DNA of 64,000 nucleotides. Origin: Marinobacter sp. es.042 (lineage in GTDB: Bacteria > Pseudomonadota > Gammaproteobacteria > Pseudomonadales > Oleiphilaceae). Position 1 is the first letter of the stretch. Each line of letters starts with the position of its first letter. The position numbers and the translations under genes were made by a program. Positions 35,664-45,388 of the stretch are shown here, piece by piece. A model generated the notes under the pieces. The model did not search any database. It was not told the DNA's origin and saw only the letters and a list, made by a program, of their open reading frames with translations. The stretch lies in contig NZ_LT897781.1 in the NCBI RefSeq assembly GCF_900188315.1, positions 2,108,001 through 2,172,000 on the forward strand, written 5' to 3'.

Positions 35664-35934
35664 TGTGCTCCCCCTTTAGTCAGAGTCTGTTGTCATTGTC
35701 GGTTTTGGAATTCAGACGTTGAGGCCTCTCCGGCCCTTTAGACGGATAGTGGTAGTTCACCATGCTAGCCACTACACAATGAATTAGACTAACGTCCTAA
35801 TCCGCCTGAACTTTTAGCCCAAAAAGGTCGGTAACCCGCAAGAAAACAACGGTAAATTGCGCCGAACGAGAAGCTTTTTAAAGGATAGTTGGATTGGGGC
35901 CGATGGCAAACCCGGGGAGGAAACGACTACACAT
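35664..35934. promoter_or_regulatory. Upstream region of acs
   Basis: Expected to hold the acs promoter. Two inverted repeats are visible: TAGTGG/CCACTA (35747-35774) and an imperfect ATTAGAC/GTCCTAAT (35783-35801). Either might be a site for the LuxR-type regulator, but neither matches a motif I know. No gene seen. Confidence 0.35.
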
Positions 35935-35961
35935 AAAAAAGCCCGGTCGTTGCGACCGGGC
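35935..35961 (-). terminator. Terminator of the fatty acyl-CoA reductase gene
   Basis: The stem GCCCGGTCG/CGACCGGGC with a 3-base loop is followed on the minus strand by six T, 9 bases after the reductase stop. Confidence 0.92.
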
Positions 35962-35969
35962 TCCTGGGT

Positions 35970-37505
35970 TCACGCTGCCTTTTTTCGGGCCTTGGCAGAG
36001 CGCAGGCTGTATACCTTGCGCTCCTTGAGGGCGTATCGGTTCAGGCCTGCCAGGTGGATCTTGCGCAGATAGACCGACCAGTCAATCTGGCGGGCATCCA
36101 CCGGGAACAGCACCTTGTCCAGCTCACCCATCCTTGATGCCAGGGCCAGCAGGTCATCATTCCGGAAGATGTAGTCTGGCGCGGTGTAGAAACCGAAAAT
36201 GGTCGCCAGCGAGCGTGTCGTGTCCAGATTCCGGAGCACTTTCAGCTCGCGATTCTGGCCCAGCATGCGCAAAACCTTCCCGGTAATGCTCAGTGGCATG
36301 CGCACCCCGCCCACAACGGCATCGAACAGCCGGCGGTTGACTGCAATGAAGGGTTTGGTCGGCTGCCGGTAGAACAACTGATCATATTCGGCAAAGTTGG
36401 CTTTGGATTCCGCCATGAGGTGATCAATAAACTGCCCAAGGGAAACCGGGTTGGAGCTGCCACTGCAACACTGGTAAATCCGGTGACGCGGCGAATCAGC
36501 AACGGCTTCGGCCGCCGCCAGGATGATCGCATTGGCCACCAGATCCACTGGAATAACATCAATGACGCCAGCGCGTTTGCCAGGGAAGATCGTGACCTTC
36601 TCGCGGGCATAAGCGAGGATAATGGCATCGGCCACCTTCACACCTTCAATCCAGCCTGGCGCGGGTTCCTCGAGTGCGCTTTCAATAATGGATGGGCGCA
36701 CAATGGTCAGGGCCCGCCCTGACAGGGCCTTGAGCAGGAGTTGCTCACCCAGCCACTTGGTAAAGGTGTAGGTATCGCTCCAACCGTAATGGTTGGCTTC
36801 ACGGATGCCAAGATCCACCAGCTTCTTCTCCAGTGCCTTGCCGGAGTAACGGGAACGCACATCCGCTATCTTGTCCTCCAGCAGCCGGACCAGCTCCTCG
36901 ATCTCATAGTAGCCTTCCGTGCTCCGGGGAATGGATTCACCTGCCGGCTTGATCACGGTCTCCGTGATCTGCCCCGAATTCATACCATTTACATAGCAGG
37001 TGGAAACCTGAAGCACCGCCAGCGCCTTGTTCTGTCGGGCAAGCTCGGCGACGTTTTCGAGGCAACGAGTATTGATGGCAAGTGCTTTATCGAGCTCTTC
37101 ACGGAAGTTCACACTGGCGGCGGAGTTGACAACCACATCGATGCCTCCGGCCAGCTTGCGGAAACGGTCAGCGGACAGACCAAACAAGGGCTCGGTCACT
37201 TCCCCGGTTACGCAATGCACACGTTCTTCAATGAAGGTTTCGAAAGCCTCGTTGTCGTCCTGACGCAGACGATCGAAAACTGACGACGTGGCGATCTCCT
37301 CAAAAAAACGATCTCGCGCATCGGGATGGCGTTTGTTTCCACGGATCAGCAGGTGAATGCCGCCTATGTCCGGAACGGCGCGAATGAGCTTTTCCAGAAC
37401 CACCTTGCCGAGAAAGCCGGTGGTGCCGGTAATCAGAACGTGCTTGCCCCGGAGTCGCTCAAGTACTTTTGATGACGCCTCGGGATTCAGCTGCTGTGTT
37501 GCCAT
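35970..37505 (-). CDS. Fatty acyl-CoA reductase (alcohol-forming)
   Basis: Reduces long-chain fatty acyl-CoA with NADPH to the fatty alcohol, the alcohol half of Marinobacter wax esters. The 511-residue protein has the cofactor motif TGTTGFLGK at 26-34, the extended-SDR catalytic pair YTFTK (Tyr 246, Lys 250) and a C-terminal FAR/male-sterility domain. It closely resembles the characterised Marinobacter reductase as I remember it, a strong taxonomic marker. The ATG at 37505 has AAGGAG 8 bases upstream; the longer frame adds 52 residues without support. No wax synthase is adjacent. The 219 bases upstream hold no other feature. Confidence 0.95.
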   Translation of the reverse strand: MATQQLNPEASSKVLERLRGKHVLITGTTGFLGKVVLEKLIRAVPDIGGIHLLIRGNKRHPDARDRFFEEIATSSVFDRLRQDDNEAFETFIEERVHCVTGEVTEPLFGLSADRFRKLAGGIDVVVNSAASVNFREELDKALAINTRCLENVAELARQNKALAVLQVSTCYVNGMNSGQITETVIKPAGESIPRSTEGYYEIEELVRLLEDKIADVRSRYSGKALEKKLVDLGIREANHYGWSDTYTFTKWLGEQLLLKALSGRALTIVRPSIIESALEEPAPGWIEGVKVADAIILAYAREKVTIFPGKRAGVIDVIPVDLVANAIILAAAEAVADSPRHRIYQCCSGSSNPVSLGQFIDHLMAESKANFAEYDQLFYRQPTKPFIAVNRRLFDAVVGGVRMPLSITGKVLRMLGQNRELKVLRNLDTTRSLATIFGFYTAPDYIFRNDDLLALASRMGELDKVLFPVDARQIDWSVYLRKIHLAGLNRYALKERKVYSLRSAKARKKAA

Positions 37506-37724
37506 GGGAGAACTCCTTCTCACTTCAATTCGTTGTCGGCGCACACCTGCCAACAAAAGGAAAGTTTGGGAATCGGGTACGAACGATCCACTGCATATTG
37601 CGGGCCACGATTCAGATTTATGCTCAATCCTTGCACAACTTTGGTGACAGAGCGGTGACACACAGCAAACTTACGCTACAAAAAGTGTAAAAAAAATGAC
37701 GGAAAAGAAGGTAGGTTTTTCTGC

Positions 37725-39053
37725 CTATCGGGAGCCGCCATGGTCATTGCCCGAGAGAGATCGCAGAAGCTGATCCAGCGAGATATCTGCAGGCTGCTCC
37801 TTTAGTACGCGCACCAGGCGATCCTGCTCACCAAAGCTGATGCGATCGTAAAACGGCTCGCGGAGCACCGATTGGGTCGGCTCGGCGAGATCCGCTTTAC
37901 GTTCGGGGGGTGAAATCTGGTCCGCCAGCTCGCGAAGATGAATGGCCAGATGATTCTTTCGTTCGGGGCTGAGATTCTCCCACTGGAACGAACCAAGACC
38001 AGTCTGCACAATCTCGATGGCATCACTGTCCAGCGTGCTCCCCAGCAGTGCAAAAAGACGGGTAAACGCCTCATAACGCAGCATCGGATCGACCGGTCCC
38101 TCCTTGAAAATGGACTCAATCTCACTCACGGCCTGCAGGCACCGATCTTTCAGAGCCGGTGCTTCATTCCCGGTTTCTGGCTCCGGTTTGGTCAATTTTT
38201 TAGGGGAATTCGCGGACTCTCTTTTGGACACCTTGTGCCAATAGGCTGCAATGCCAGCCTTTCGTCTAGGCAACTGGGACAGCCGCACATCAAGCATATC
38301 CGCGAGGGTATGAAACTGGCGACAGGAAGGGTCTGAAACAGGCAGAAGCGCGACCGGCTTCTGGTTGAGAACCGACTGCCGAAGGGTCTCGTCCCGCCAG
38401 ATCCCACCCATGTAGTGGAGCGAGATTCCCAGGTGGCGCTGGGCAGCGGCGTCCAGGCGCTGGAACACGGACCGTGCCTGACTGGCGCCCTGGGCCATAT
38501 TCACCAGAATGCTCGGAATCCGGTTATAGCCCCTGCGCCGGAGAACCTTGATCAGGGAAAAGGCGTCGGTCAGGGACGCGGGGTCCGGGGTCACAACCAT
38601 GCAGGCCAGCTCTGTCGCGGCAATCATATGCAGCCCGGCAGCCTGCAGCCCGGCAGCCGTGTCGGTAATGACGTAATCGTAGCGGTTTTCCAGGTTATAC
38701 AGTGCCCGGAGTATGCGAAGGCTCTCCGTTGGCCCCATATCCATGCACTCCTGGACACCGGAGGCCCCCGGAACAATATGCAGGCCGTAGTCGGTCTCAA
38801 GGATGACGTCCTCCAGACGACACTCTTCGGCCATCACATTAGCGAGGGTTTTTCTCGGATAAAGACCAACCATGATGCTGACGTTGGCCAGATCCGTGTC
38901 GCCATCCAGCAACAGAACGCGGTTGCCCTGTCTTGCGAGAGTCAGCGCAAGATTCAGGGCGACCGAGGTCTTGCCCACACCACCCTTGCCACCCGTTATG
39001 GCGATGGTGCGAGGTTGGTTCGGATTGTGCTTGACAGGTTCTCTGGCGTTCAT
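37725..39053 (-). CDS. MinD/FlhG-like P-loop ATPase with C-terminal extension
   Basis: A 442-residue protein. The first 250 residues are a MinD/ParA-type ATPase with the deviant Walker A GGKGGVGKTS near 23, the switch LLDGDTDLANVS near 52 and DYVITDTAAGLQ near 130. The membrane-targeting helix of MinD is not evident. The C-terminal 150 residues form an unfamiliar, charged helical region (FKEGPVDPMLRYEAF). FlhG/FleN controls flagellar number, but no flagellar gene is nearby. Adjacent to the divergent HDOD kinase, so a role in placing or gating that signalling pair is plausible. TTG at 39062 with AGGGA upstream is an alternative start. Confidence 0.82.
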   Translation of the reverse strand: MNAREPVKHNPNQPRTIAITGGKGGVGKTSVALNLALTLARQGNRVLLLDGDTDLANVSIMVGLYPRKTLANVMAEECRLEDVILETDYGLHIVPGASGVQECMDMGPTESLRILRALYNLENRYDYVITDTAAGLQAAGLHMIAATELACMVVTPDPASLTDAFSLIKVLRRRGYNRIPSILVNMAQGASQARSVFQRLDAAAQRHLGISLHYMGGIWRDETLRQSVLNQKPVALLPVSDPSCRQFHTLADMLDVRLSQLPRRKAGIAAYWHKVSKRESANSPKKLTKPEPETGNEAPALKDRCLQAVSEIESIFKEGPVDPMLRYEAFTRLFALLGSTLDSDAIEIVQTGLGSFQWENLSPERKNHLAIHLRELADQISPPERKADLAEPTQSVLREPFYDRISFGEQDRLVRVLKEQPADISLDQLLRSLSGNDHGGSR

Positions 39054-39136
39054 CACCGGCAATCTAGGTCCCTGATTTTTCGGTTTTCTGTATTTTAACC
39101 TGTAAAAATTCTACACATATCACGGATCAGATAATA

Positions 39137-39159
39137 TATTGCTTAAAAAAAGAGCAATA
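39137..39159. promoter_or_regulatory. TATTGCT-N9-AGCAATA palindrome
   Basis: A 7-base inverted repeat around an A-rich centre, in the 156-base region between two divergent start codons (39053 and 39210). Position and symmetry suggest an operator for one or both genes. No known binding motif matches with certainty. Confidence 0.35.
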
Positions 39160-39209
39160 AGTATTTAATAACGACGGATTATTGTCTAAGCTCTTTTCGG
39201 AAAATAAGA

Positions 39210-41246
39210 ATGAACGCTCAGTCAATTAATGGTACGTTTCGCCGCACGGCAGGTAAGCCTATGCACATTGCGCCTGATTTACAGCTACCGAGTCTTCCGG
39301 AAGTTACCTTGCGGGCGCTTGATGCTTGTCATCAGGACGAGAGCTACCGAAAAATAAGCGAAATTGTCTCTGCCGATACCGCGCTGGTAGCTCGTATACT
39401 TGCACTCGCCAATTCCGCACTTTACGGCCCTTCTACTCCGATCCGCTCCGTCGACCAGGCACTCCTGAGACTCGGCACCCGACGGTTTCACACGCTGGTG
39501 CTAACCGCAGCCCTGCGCCAACTGCTTTTTGAGCTGGGCGGCGACGAATGGCAACAACTCAGAGATTTCTGGCGACACTCGCTGACTACCGCGTTGACAG
39601 CCCGAGCCCTGGCAACGCTGACCCGTTATCCAGAGCCTGACGAAGCCTTTATGTTGGGCATGCTTCACAACATCGGCGAGCTGATTGCTATTAAAACGCC
39701 AGCCACCGAAGCGAAGCAACACTATCTTGATCATCAGTCCGACATCGCCGCCGAACTCGTGGCCTCCTGGGGCCTCGGACCCATGGCCGCCGATGCCATG
39801 CGCTACCAGCAGGCGCTGCCCTCGGAGCTACGGGATGCCGGACATCTGGTGAAGCTGATCAGCCTGGCCACCCGACTGGCACTCTCCGATGCCGCCGGCA
39901 TCGCAGCGGCAGGCACGGTATTCGGGCTGAACGAGGAACTGACCCGGGAGATAAATCGCCGCATCGGCCACGAAGTATCGGGGATGGCTGCATCGTTAGG
40001 GATTCCGCTGGACGAGAATTACTGCGGCGAGAGCGCCTCGCGACAGCTGAAACAGACAATTCTGCGCCAGGCCATGGCAAACCAGGCGATCAACCTTGCC
40101 GATCTGACCGGAGAAACCGAGGACATTCTCGCCGAGACGGTCAACAGCCTCACGCTGATCACGGGCCTGCCGGCTCTGTGCTTCGGGCACACAGGCGAAA
40201 ACCTTGTGCTCCTGTCCGGGACCATCGGCGACATCCCCGACCTTGCGGTCACCGCCAAGCCCGGCGGCAGCGTCCTTACGGAAGCCTTCATTTCCGGCCT
40301 GCCAGTCAGCCTTGGTGATCGATCCCCGACAGTACTCGACCGACAGCTGCTGTCACTGCTCCATACGCCATCCATACTTGCAGTACCGGTTAACGGTGGC
40401 GGGGACTGCCCTGGTGTCTTCGCCCTGGGCACAGACAACGAGCATCTGCCGACAACCCTGGAACTGGCTGATATCTTCACTACTCAGTTGGCTTCGGTAC
40501 TGGCAGACCGGGCGCCGGCCCGAGCCGACGCCGAAGCCAGCACAGAAGGACTGGATCAGGAAATCGCCCGCGACCGACTGCGTAAACAGGTTCACGAAGT
40601 CAGCAATCCGCTGACCATTATCCGACAGTATATTTACCAGCTGCGAGGCAGACTTGAAGATGCCGGTGTCCAGCAGGAGCTGGACGTGATCCGGGATGAG
40701 CTGGATCGGGCCGGCAACCTTTTACTGCAAATGAGCCATACTGACACCGTGGATCAGGGCGATGACGGTGTTGAGCTCAATGCCGAACTGGAAAGTCTGG
40801 CTCGTATCCTTGAAGATAGTTTGTTCAGCTCCGATAGTCGCAGCCTTCGGTTATCGCTTTGCAGCGAGCCAACGCGGGTTACAGCTGGCCCCACAAGGAT
40901 TCGCCAGATTGTGATCAATCTGGTTCGAAATGCGGCGGAGAGCCTGGCGGATGATGGCGGCACGGTTGAAATGCGGACGTCTTCGCCAGTGTGGCAGAAC
41001 CACCGAACCTGGGTTGAGTTGGAAATCTCGGACACAGGCAGAGGAATACCCGGTGAGGTCAGAGACGCCCTGTTTTCACCGGTGAAAACCACAAAGGGAG
41101 AGGGCCACAGCGGTTTGGGCCTGAGCATTGTGAAACAGCTCGTTGATGACATGGAGGGCATCATTGCTTGTCGCACGGGGCAGGAAGGAACCACCTTCAG
41201 GATTCTGCTACCAGCGGCCAGCCACAAAAAGAATGAGACCGACTGA
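39210..41246 (+). CDS. HDOD-domain histidine kinase
   Basis: A 678-residue cytoplasmic kinase. An HDOD domain (about 20-220) with LPSLPEVTLRALD is a non-enzymatic HD-like fold. A GAF-like middle region (about 280-430) follows, then a HisKA-type H-box with HEVSNPL (His 462) and an ATPase domain with QIVINLVRNAAES, DTGRGIP and GLGLSIVKQL. No transmembrane helix, so it senses an internal signal or partner. The partner is probably the receiver-GGDEF-EAL protein 24 bases downstream. ATG 39261 is a later alternative start. Confidence 0.87.
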   Translation: MNAQSINGTFRRTAGKPMHIAPDLQLPSLPEVTLRALDACHQDESYRKISEIVSADTALVARILALANSALYGPSTPIRSVDQALLRLGTRRFHTLVLTAALRQLLFELGGDEWQQLRDFWRHSLTTALTARALATLTRYPEPDEAFMLGMLHNIGELIAIKTPATEAKQHYLDHQSDIAAELVASWGLGPMAADAMRYQQALPSELRDAGHLVKLISLATRLALSDAAGIAAAGTVFGLNEELTREINRRIGHEVSGMAASLGIPLDENYCGESASRQLKQTILRQAMANQAINLADLTGETEDILAETVNSLTLITGLPALCFGHTGENLVLLSGTIGDIPDLAVTAKPGGSVLTEAFISGLPVSLGDRSPTVLDRQLLSLLHTPSILAVPVNGGGDCPGVFALGTDNEHLPTTLELADIFTTQLASVLADRAPARADAEASTEGLDQEIARDRLRKQVHEVSNPLTIIRQYIYQLRGRLEDAGVQQELDVIRDELDRAGNLLLQMSHTDTVDQGDDGVELNAELESLARILEDSLFSSDSRSLRLSLCSEPTRVTAGPTRIRQIVINLVRNAAESLADDGGTVEMRTSSPVWQNHRTWVELEISDTGRGIPGEVRDALFSPVKTTKGEGHSGLGLSIVKQLVDDMEGIIACRTGQEGTTFRILLPAASHKKNETD

Positions 41247-41270
41247 CGCAGAGACAACGGACACAGACCG

Positions 41271-43445
41271 ATGGCACCTGAACATACTGATCAGCCTTTC
41301 AGTCACGGGTTAGCGGCACGGATACTGGTAGCGGATGACGAACCCCGCCTGCTGAATACCCTGGCTTCGCTTCTGCGCACCCAGGGTTATGTCGTTGCGG
41401 AAGCTCACGGGGGTCGAAAAGCGTGCGAGCTGATTGACCAGCAAACGTTCGATCTGGCTCTACTGGATCTCCGTATGCCCGAGATCACAGGTTTTGACGT
41501 GATGGCACATCTTGCCAACGAACAGCCGGATTGCGGCGTGATCGTGGTCAGCGGAGAAAGCTCATTCAGTGCAGTGAGCCGCGCACTGCGACGGGGCGCC
41601 CTGGACTACATCCGTAAACCCTTCGACCCTGAGGAATTGCTGGCCACCGTTGAGAGCGTTATCGGGAAAAAGTCACTTCTCGAAGCCCACGAACATGTCC
41701 AGATGCGGCTGGAGAAATCCGAGGCGCTGCATCGTTACATCGTTAACAGCTCTCCCGACATCGTGTTCATGCTTGATCAGGACGGCCACTTTTGCTTTGT
41801 GAACAGCAAGGTTGAGAGCCTGCTGGGCTACCAGCCGGCGGAACTTTGCGGGCAGCACTTCCGCCACATTCTTGACGACCGGGACGTGACCCGCGGGACA
41901 CTGGCCCTGAAGGGGCCAAACATCACCGCAGATAACCCACGAACCCTGGAAGTCCGCCTGAAAACCCGTGGCAGCCGTCGAGCAACCCGCCATTTCGAGA
42001 TAACCGCTTTTCCCATCGATCCGCAAACCTGGCCGCATTCCGGTAATACGCAGGGAGGCGGCAATGGCAACGGCGCCACCTATTATGGGACGGCCCGTGA
42101 CGTTACCGAGAGGAAGGAAGCCGAGGCCTTCATCAATTTCCAGGCCTACCATGACCTTTTAACGCGATTGCCGAACCGCGCACTTTTCAAGGACCGACTT
42201 GAGCTGGCGATTACCCACGCCAACCGCGGTGGCCAGAAGCTGGCGGTTATGTTTCTGGATCTTGACCGTTTCAAGGTCATCAACGACACCCTCGGACACG
42301 CGATGGGAGATCGGCTGTTGCAGGCAGTCACCCACCGGCTAGAGAAATGCCTGCGCAAGGGCGACACCCTTTCCCGGTTCGGTGGCGACGAATTTACCCT
42401 GCTCCTGCCCTCCATCCACAATCACGAAGACGCCAGACAGATCGCCAAGAAGTTGATTGATGCCCTGCGGGCACCTTTTCAACTGGGGGATCACGAAGTC
42501 TTTGTAGGTGTCAGTATCGGCATCGCAATCTTTCCCGAGGCCGGCGAGACCATGGACCAGCTGATCCAGAACGCCGACATTGCCATGTACCACGTCAAAG
42601 GCAAGGGAAAAGACGGTTACGGCTTCTATTCCGACAGCATGAGTATCGATACGGCCAACAGGCTGAACCTCGAGCGGGATCTGCGTCAGGCCCTTGAAAG
42701 GGACGAGTTGCGGGTGTTCTATCAGCCCCAGGTGTGCTCCAAAACCAACCGGGTCGTGGGTCTTGAGGCCCTGGTTCGATGGCAGCACCCGGAGCGGGGA
42801 CTGCTTTACCCGAGAGACTTCCTGCCCCTGGCGGAGGAAACCAAACTGATAGGCCAGCTCAGTGAGCGTGTTCTCGACCAGGCCTGCCAGGATGTCGGCC
42901 GCTGGATCCAGGAGGGCCACACCCACCTCCGGTTGGCCGTCAACCTGTCCCCCATACAGGTTGAGCATCCGCGGTTTGTAGAAACCCTGATGCAGCAGGT
43001 AAAGGCCCACAACTTCCCGGCCGGCAACCTGGAAATCGAAATCACTGAAAACGTGATCATGAACGATCTGGAACAGATCTCCCAGAAGCTCCGGGAACTG
43101 GCAGCTCTGGGTGTCCGGATCGCGATCGACGATTTCGGCACAGGCTATTCGTCACTGAATTACCTGCATCGCCTGCCCATTCACACCCTCAAAGTCGACC
43201 AGTCTTTCGTGAAAGCCATCCGCAGTGGCGACGACGGTGCGTGCATCGTAAACGCCATTGTCGCCATGGCCCATGGACTCAAGCTGGAGATCGTTGCAGA
43301 GGGCGTGGAAACCGACGAGCAACTGGACTATCTGCGGAGCCTGGGTTGCCACCAGGTCCAGGGTTTCTTCTACGGTCCTGCCAGGCCCGCCGCCGATATT
43401 TCCAGAACTCTCGGAACCACCAGAGCCAAAGCTGCCTCATTCTGA
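41271..43445 (+). CDS. Receiver-PAS-GGDEF-EAL response regulator
   Basis: A 724-residue protein with four domains: receiver (about 16-130, acceptor Asp in ALLDLRMPE near 66), PAS (about 150-270), GGDEF with intact motif at 371-375, and EAL with motif at 499-501 plus NLSPIQ, EITENV, DDFGTGYSS and AEGVET. Both GGDEF and EAL signatures are intact, so the protein may make and break cyclic di-GMP. Probably phosphorylated by the HDOD kinase 24 bases upstream. The 158 bases to the next gene show no clear feature. Confidence 0.92.
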   Translation: MAPEHTDQPFSHGLAARILVADDEPRLLNTLASLLRTQGYVVAEAHGGRKACELIDQQTFDLALLDLRMPEITGFDVMAHLANEQPDCGVIVVSGESSFSAVSRALRRGALDYIRKPFDPEELLATVESVIGKKSLLEAHEHVQMRLEKSEALHRYIVNSSPDIVFMLDQDGHFCFVNSKVESLLGYQPAELCGQHFRHILDDRDVTRGTLALKGPNITADNPRTLEVRLKTRGSRRATRHFEITAFPIDPQTWPHSGNTQGGGNGNGATYYGTARDVTERKEAEAFINFQAYHDLLTRLPNRALFKDRLELAITHANRGGQKLAVMFLDLDRFKVINDTLGHAMGDRLLQAVTHRLEKCLRKGDTLSRFGGDEFTLLLPSIHNHEDARQIAKKLIDALRAPFQLGDHEVFVGVSIGIAIFPEAGETMDQLIQNADIAMYHVKGKGKDGYGFYSDSMSIDTANRLNLERDLRQALERDELRVFYQPQVCSKTNRVVGLEALVRWQHPERGLLYPRDFLPLAEETKLIGQLSERVLDQACQDVGRWIQEGHTHLRLAVNLSPIQVEHPRFVETLMQQVKAHNFPAGNLEIEITENVIMNDLEQISQKLRELAALGVRIAIDDFGTGYSSLNYLHRLPIHTLKVDQSFVKAIRSGDDGACIVNAIVAMAHGLKLEIVAEGVETDEQLDYLRSLGCHQVQGFFYGPARPAADISRTLGTTRAKAASF

Positions 43446-43603
43446 CGTAAGATTATCGATTGTCAGACACTCCGATATAAAACCGCGATAGGGTTTGCAA
43501 AGTATTGCAGTACGTTACTTTGTGTATCCTGAAATGCGCATTACTGCACATATTTCTCCCACCCTGTTCTCTAAGCTCGAATCCATAGGCGCTGATTACC
43601 GGA

Positions 43604-44332
43604 ATGTCCGACATTCTCGGACCAATAACGACAAAAACGGTGACAGCATCCAAGGAACAAGAACAGGCAGCAGTCATCATGCGCGACAAGTACAAATACA
43701 TCGGTCCCGTCTACGATTTTCTCAGCAATCTCTATAGCGGCAAGAACATTCACCGCTGCAAAACCGCCATGCTGGATGTGGAAACCGTCCGGCCCGGAGA
43801 CAGGATTCTGTTTGCCGGAGTTGGCCATGGCCGGGACGCCATTCGGGCGGCCGAGCTGGGTGCAGACGTGACCGTGGTGGATTTGTCCGAAACCATGCTG
43901 CGGAAGTTTGCCGAAGCTCAGGAAAAAGAGGCGCCACACCTCAGGATCCGGCGCATCCATAGCGACATCATGAAAGTAGATGAGTTCGAGCAGTACGACA
44001 TGGTCGTGGCCAATTTCTTCCTGAACGTGTTCGATGAAGACATGATGGTCCGGGTCCTCGAACATCTGATACGGCTGGGCAAAGCCGAGGCCCGGGTCGT
44101 TGTTGGTGACTTTTCCTACCCCACTGGCAACCTGCTTTCCAGAATGTTCAAGAAGCTTTACTGGTACATGGCCGTCTTCATTTTCTGGCTGTTCGCCAAC
44201 AATGCCTTCCACAAAATCTACAACTATCCCGAGCACATGCAGCGGCTGGGCCTTCAGGTCACGGACAAGAAGCACTTCAAGCTTCTGAACATGAACTGCT
44301 ACTGGTCCATTCTCGGACGCAAGCAGGCCTGA
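43604..44332 (+). CDS. Class I SAM-dependent methyltransferase
   Basis: The 242-residue protein has the SAM motif ILFAGVGHGRDAIRAAELGADVTVVDLS near 65-90 and an acidic MVVANFFLNVF block near 135. A hydrophobic segment YWYMAVFIFWLFANNAF near 182 may associate with the membrane, which would suit a lipid methyltransferase. Start uncertain: 43604 has a GGA next to it, while 43679 (MRDKYKYIG) has no ribosome site. It is 48 bases before the DUF2156 gene and likely co-transcribed. Substrate unknown. Confidence 0.8.
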   Translation: MSDILGPITTKTVTASKEQEQAAVIMRDKYKYIGPVYDFLSNLYSGKNIHRCKTAMLDVETVRPGDRILFAGVGHGRDAIRAAELGADVTVVDLSETMLRKFAEAQEKEAPHLRIRRIHSDIMKVDEFEQYDMVVANFFLNVFDEDMMVRVLEHLIRLGKAEARVVVGDFSYPTGNLLSRMFKKLYWYMAVFIFWLFANNAFHKIYNYPEHMQRLGLQVTDKKHFKLLNMNCYWSILGRKQA

Positions 44333-44380
44333 GGACTTCGCTAGAGACTCACCCAACAAAAATAATCAGGGAGCAGCAGC

Positions 44381-45388
44381 ATGTCGGATCAGATACTCGC
44401 ACTGGAGAGGGTTGGCACACTTGAGAGCGGCTCATTCACGTTTACCGAGCGGGTCGGCTTCCTGAAGAAGTACGGTACCCATTCCCAGTCGTTTTCAACG
44501 CTCCAACCGGGCATGCAATATTTTGATGTACCGGGCATGGGGTATATCGCCTACATGCGCAAATGGGGCGCCACCTTCGTGCTCTCGGATCCCGTCTGTG
44601 CGCCGGAAGACTTTGGCAACCTGTTGGAGAACTTCCACCAGCGCTTTCCAAACGCCAGTTACATCCAGGTCTCCAAGCCCGTCGTCGATTTCCTGCACCT
44701 GCGATTTGGTCTCTACGGCACCCAGTTTGGCAGCGAATCCCGTATCGATCTGGGCCGCTGGTCCCTCAGCGGAAAGAAAAAACAGATCCTGCGAACCGCT
44801 TTGAACCAGGCAGAAAAGAACGGGATTACGGTGAAAGAGCGTTTCAGTGACGATCACACCCGTGAAATATCCGAGGCCTGGATTCGAACCCGCAAATGCA
44901 AAAGCAATGAAATCCGCTTTCTGATCCGTCCCATGGAAATGGACTATCGCGAAAACGAACGGCATTTCTACGCCTATCAGGACGGAAAGGCCGTTGGGTT
45001 TATCTATTTCGACCCGATTTATCGCAACAACGAGATCATCAGCTACGTGCCCAACATTTCCCGGGCCAACGCCGATTTCCGCCAGGGGATTTTCTATACC
45101 CTGATGGCCCATGCGATGGACGTTTTCAAGGCGGAAGGCGTGCCCTACCTGGATCTCGGGCTGATTCCCCTGTCACTGGATCCGGCAACAGAGCATCAGG
45201 AGAGCCGACTGCTGAAAGGCCTGCTGCACGGTCTCTATGAGAAAGGCAACTTCCTTTACAACTTCAAAGGCCTGGAATTCACGAAATCACGCTTTCGGGG
45301 GGAGAAATTCAAGACGTACTGCTGTCACAAACGGTCGATTCCGGCGCTAGAGTTTCTGGCCATGTTCAAGCTGACCCGGTTGCTGTAG
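44381..45388 (+). CDS. DUF2156 (phosphatidylglycerol-lysyltransferase C-terminal domain) protein
   Basis: A 335-residue protein corresponding to the catalytic GNAT-like domain of aminoacyl-phosphatidylglycerol synthases but without their membrane domain. Visible family features are FTERVGFLKKYG at the start, FGSESRIDLG near 113, and FKGLEFTKSRFRGEKF near the C-terminus. It probably transfers an acyl or aminoacyl group to a lipid, with acceptor unknown. It follows the methyltransferase closely. The last 23 bases overlap murI, which reads the other way. Confidence 0.82.
   Translation: MSDQILALERVGTLESGSFTFTERVGFLKKYGTHSQSFSTLQPGMQYFDVPGMGYIAYMRKWGATFVLSDPVCAPEDFGNLLENFHQRFPNASYIQVSKPVVDFLHLRFGLYGTQFGSESRIDLGRWSLSGKKKQILRTALNQAEKNGITVKERFSDDHTREISEAWIRTRKCKSNEIRFLIRPMEMDYRENERHFYAYQDGKAVGFIYFDPIYRNNEIISYVPNISRANADFRQGIFYTLMAHAMDVFKAEGVPYLDLGLIPLSLDPATEHQESRLLKGLLHGLYEKGNFLYNFKGLEFTKSRFRGEKFKTYCCHKRSIPALEFLAMFKLTRLL

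Noticed and set aside
37725..39053. Calling the MinD-like gene fleN/flhG
   Set aside because: No flhF, fliA or other flagellar gene is near, and the long C-terminal extension is unusual.
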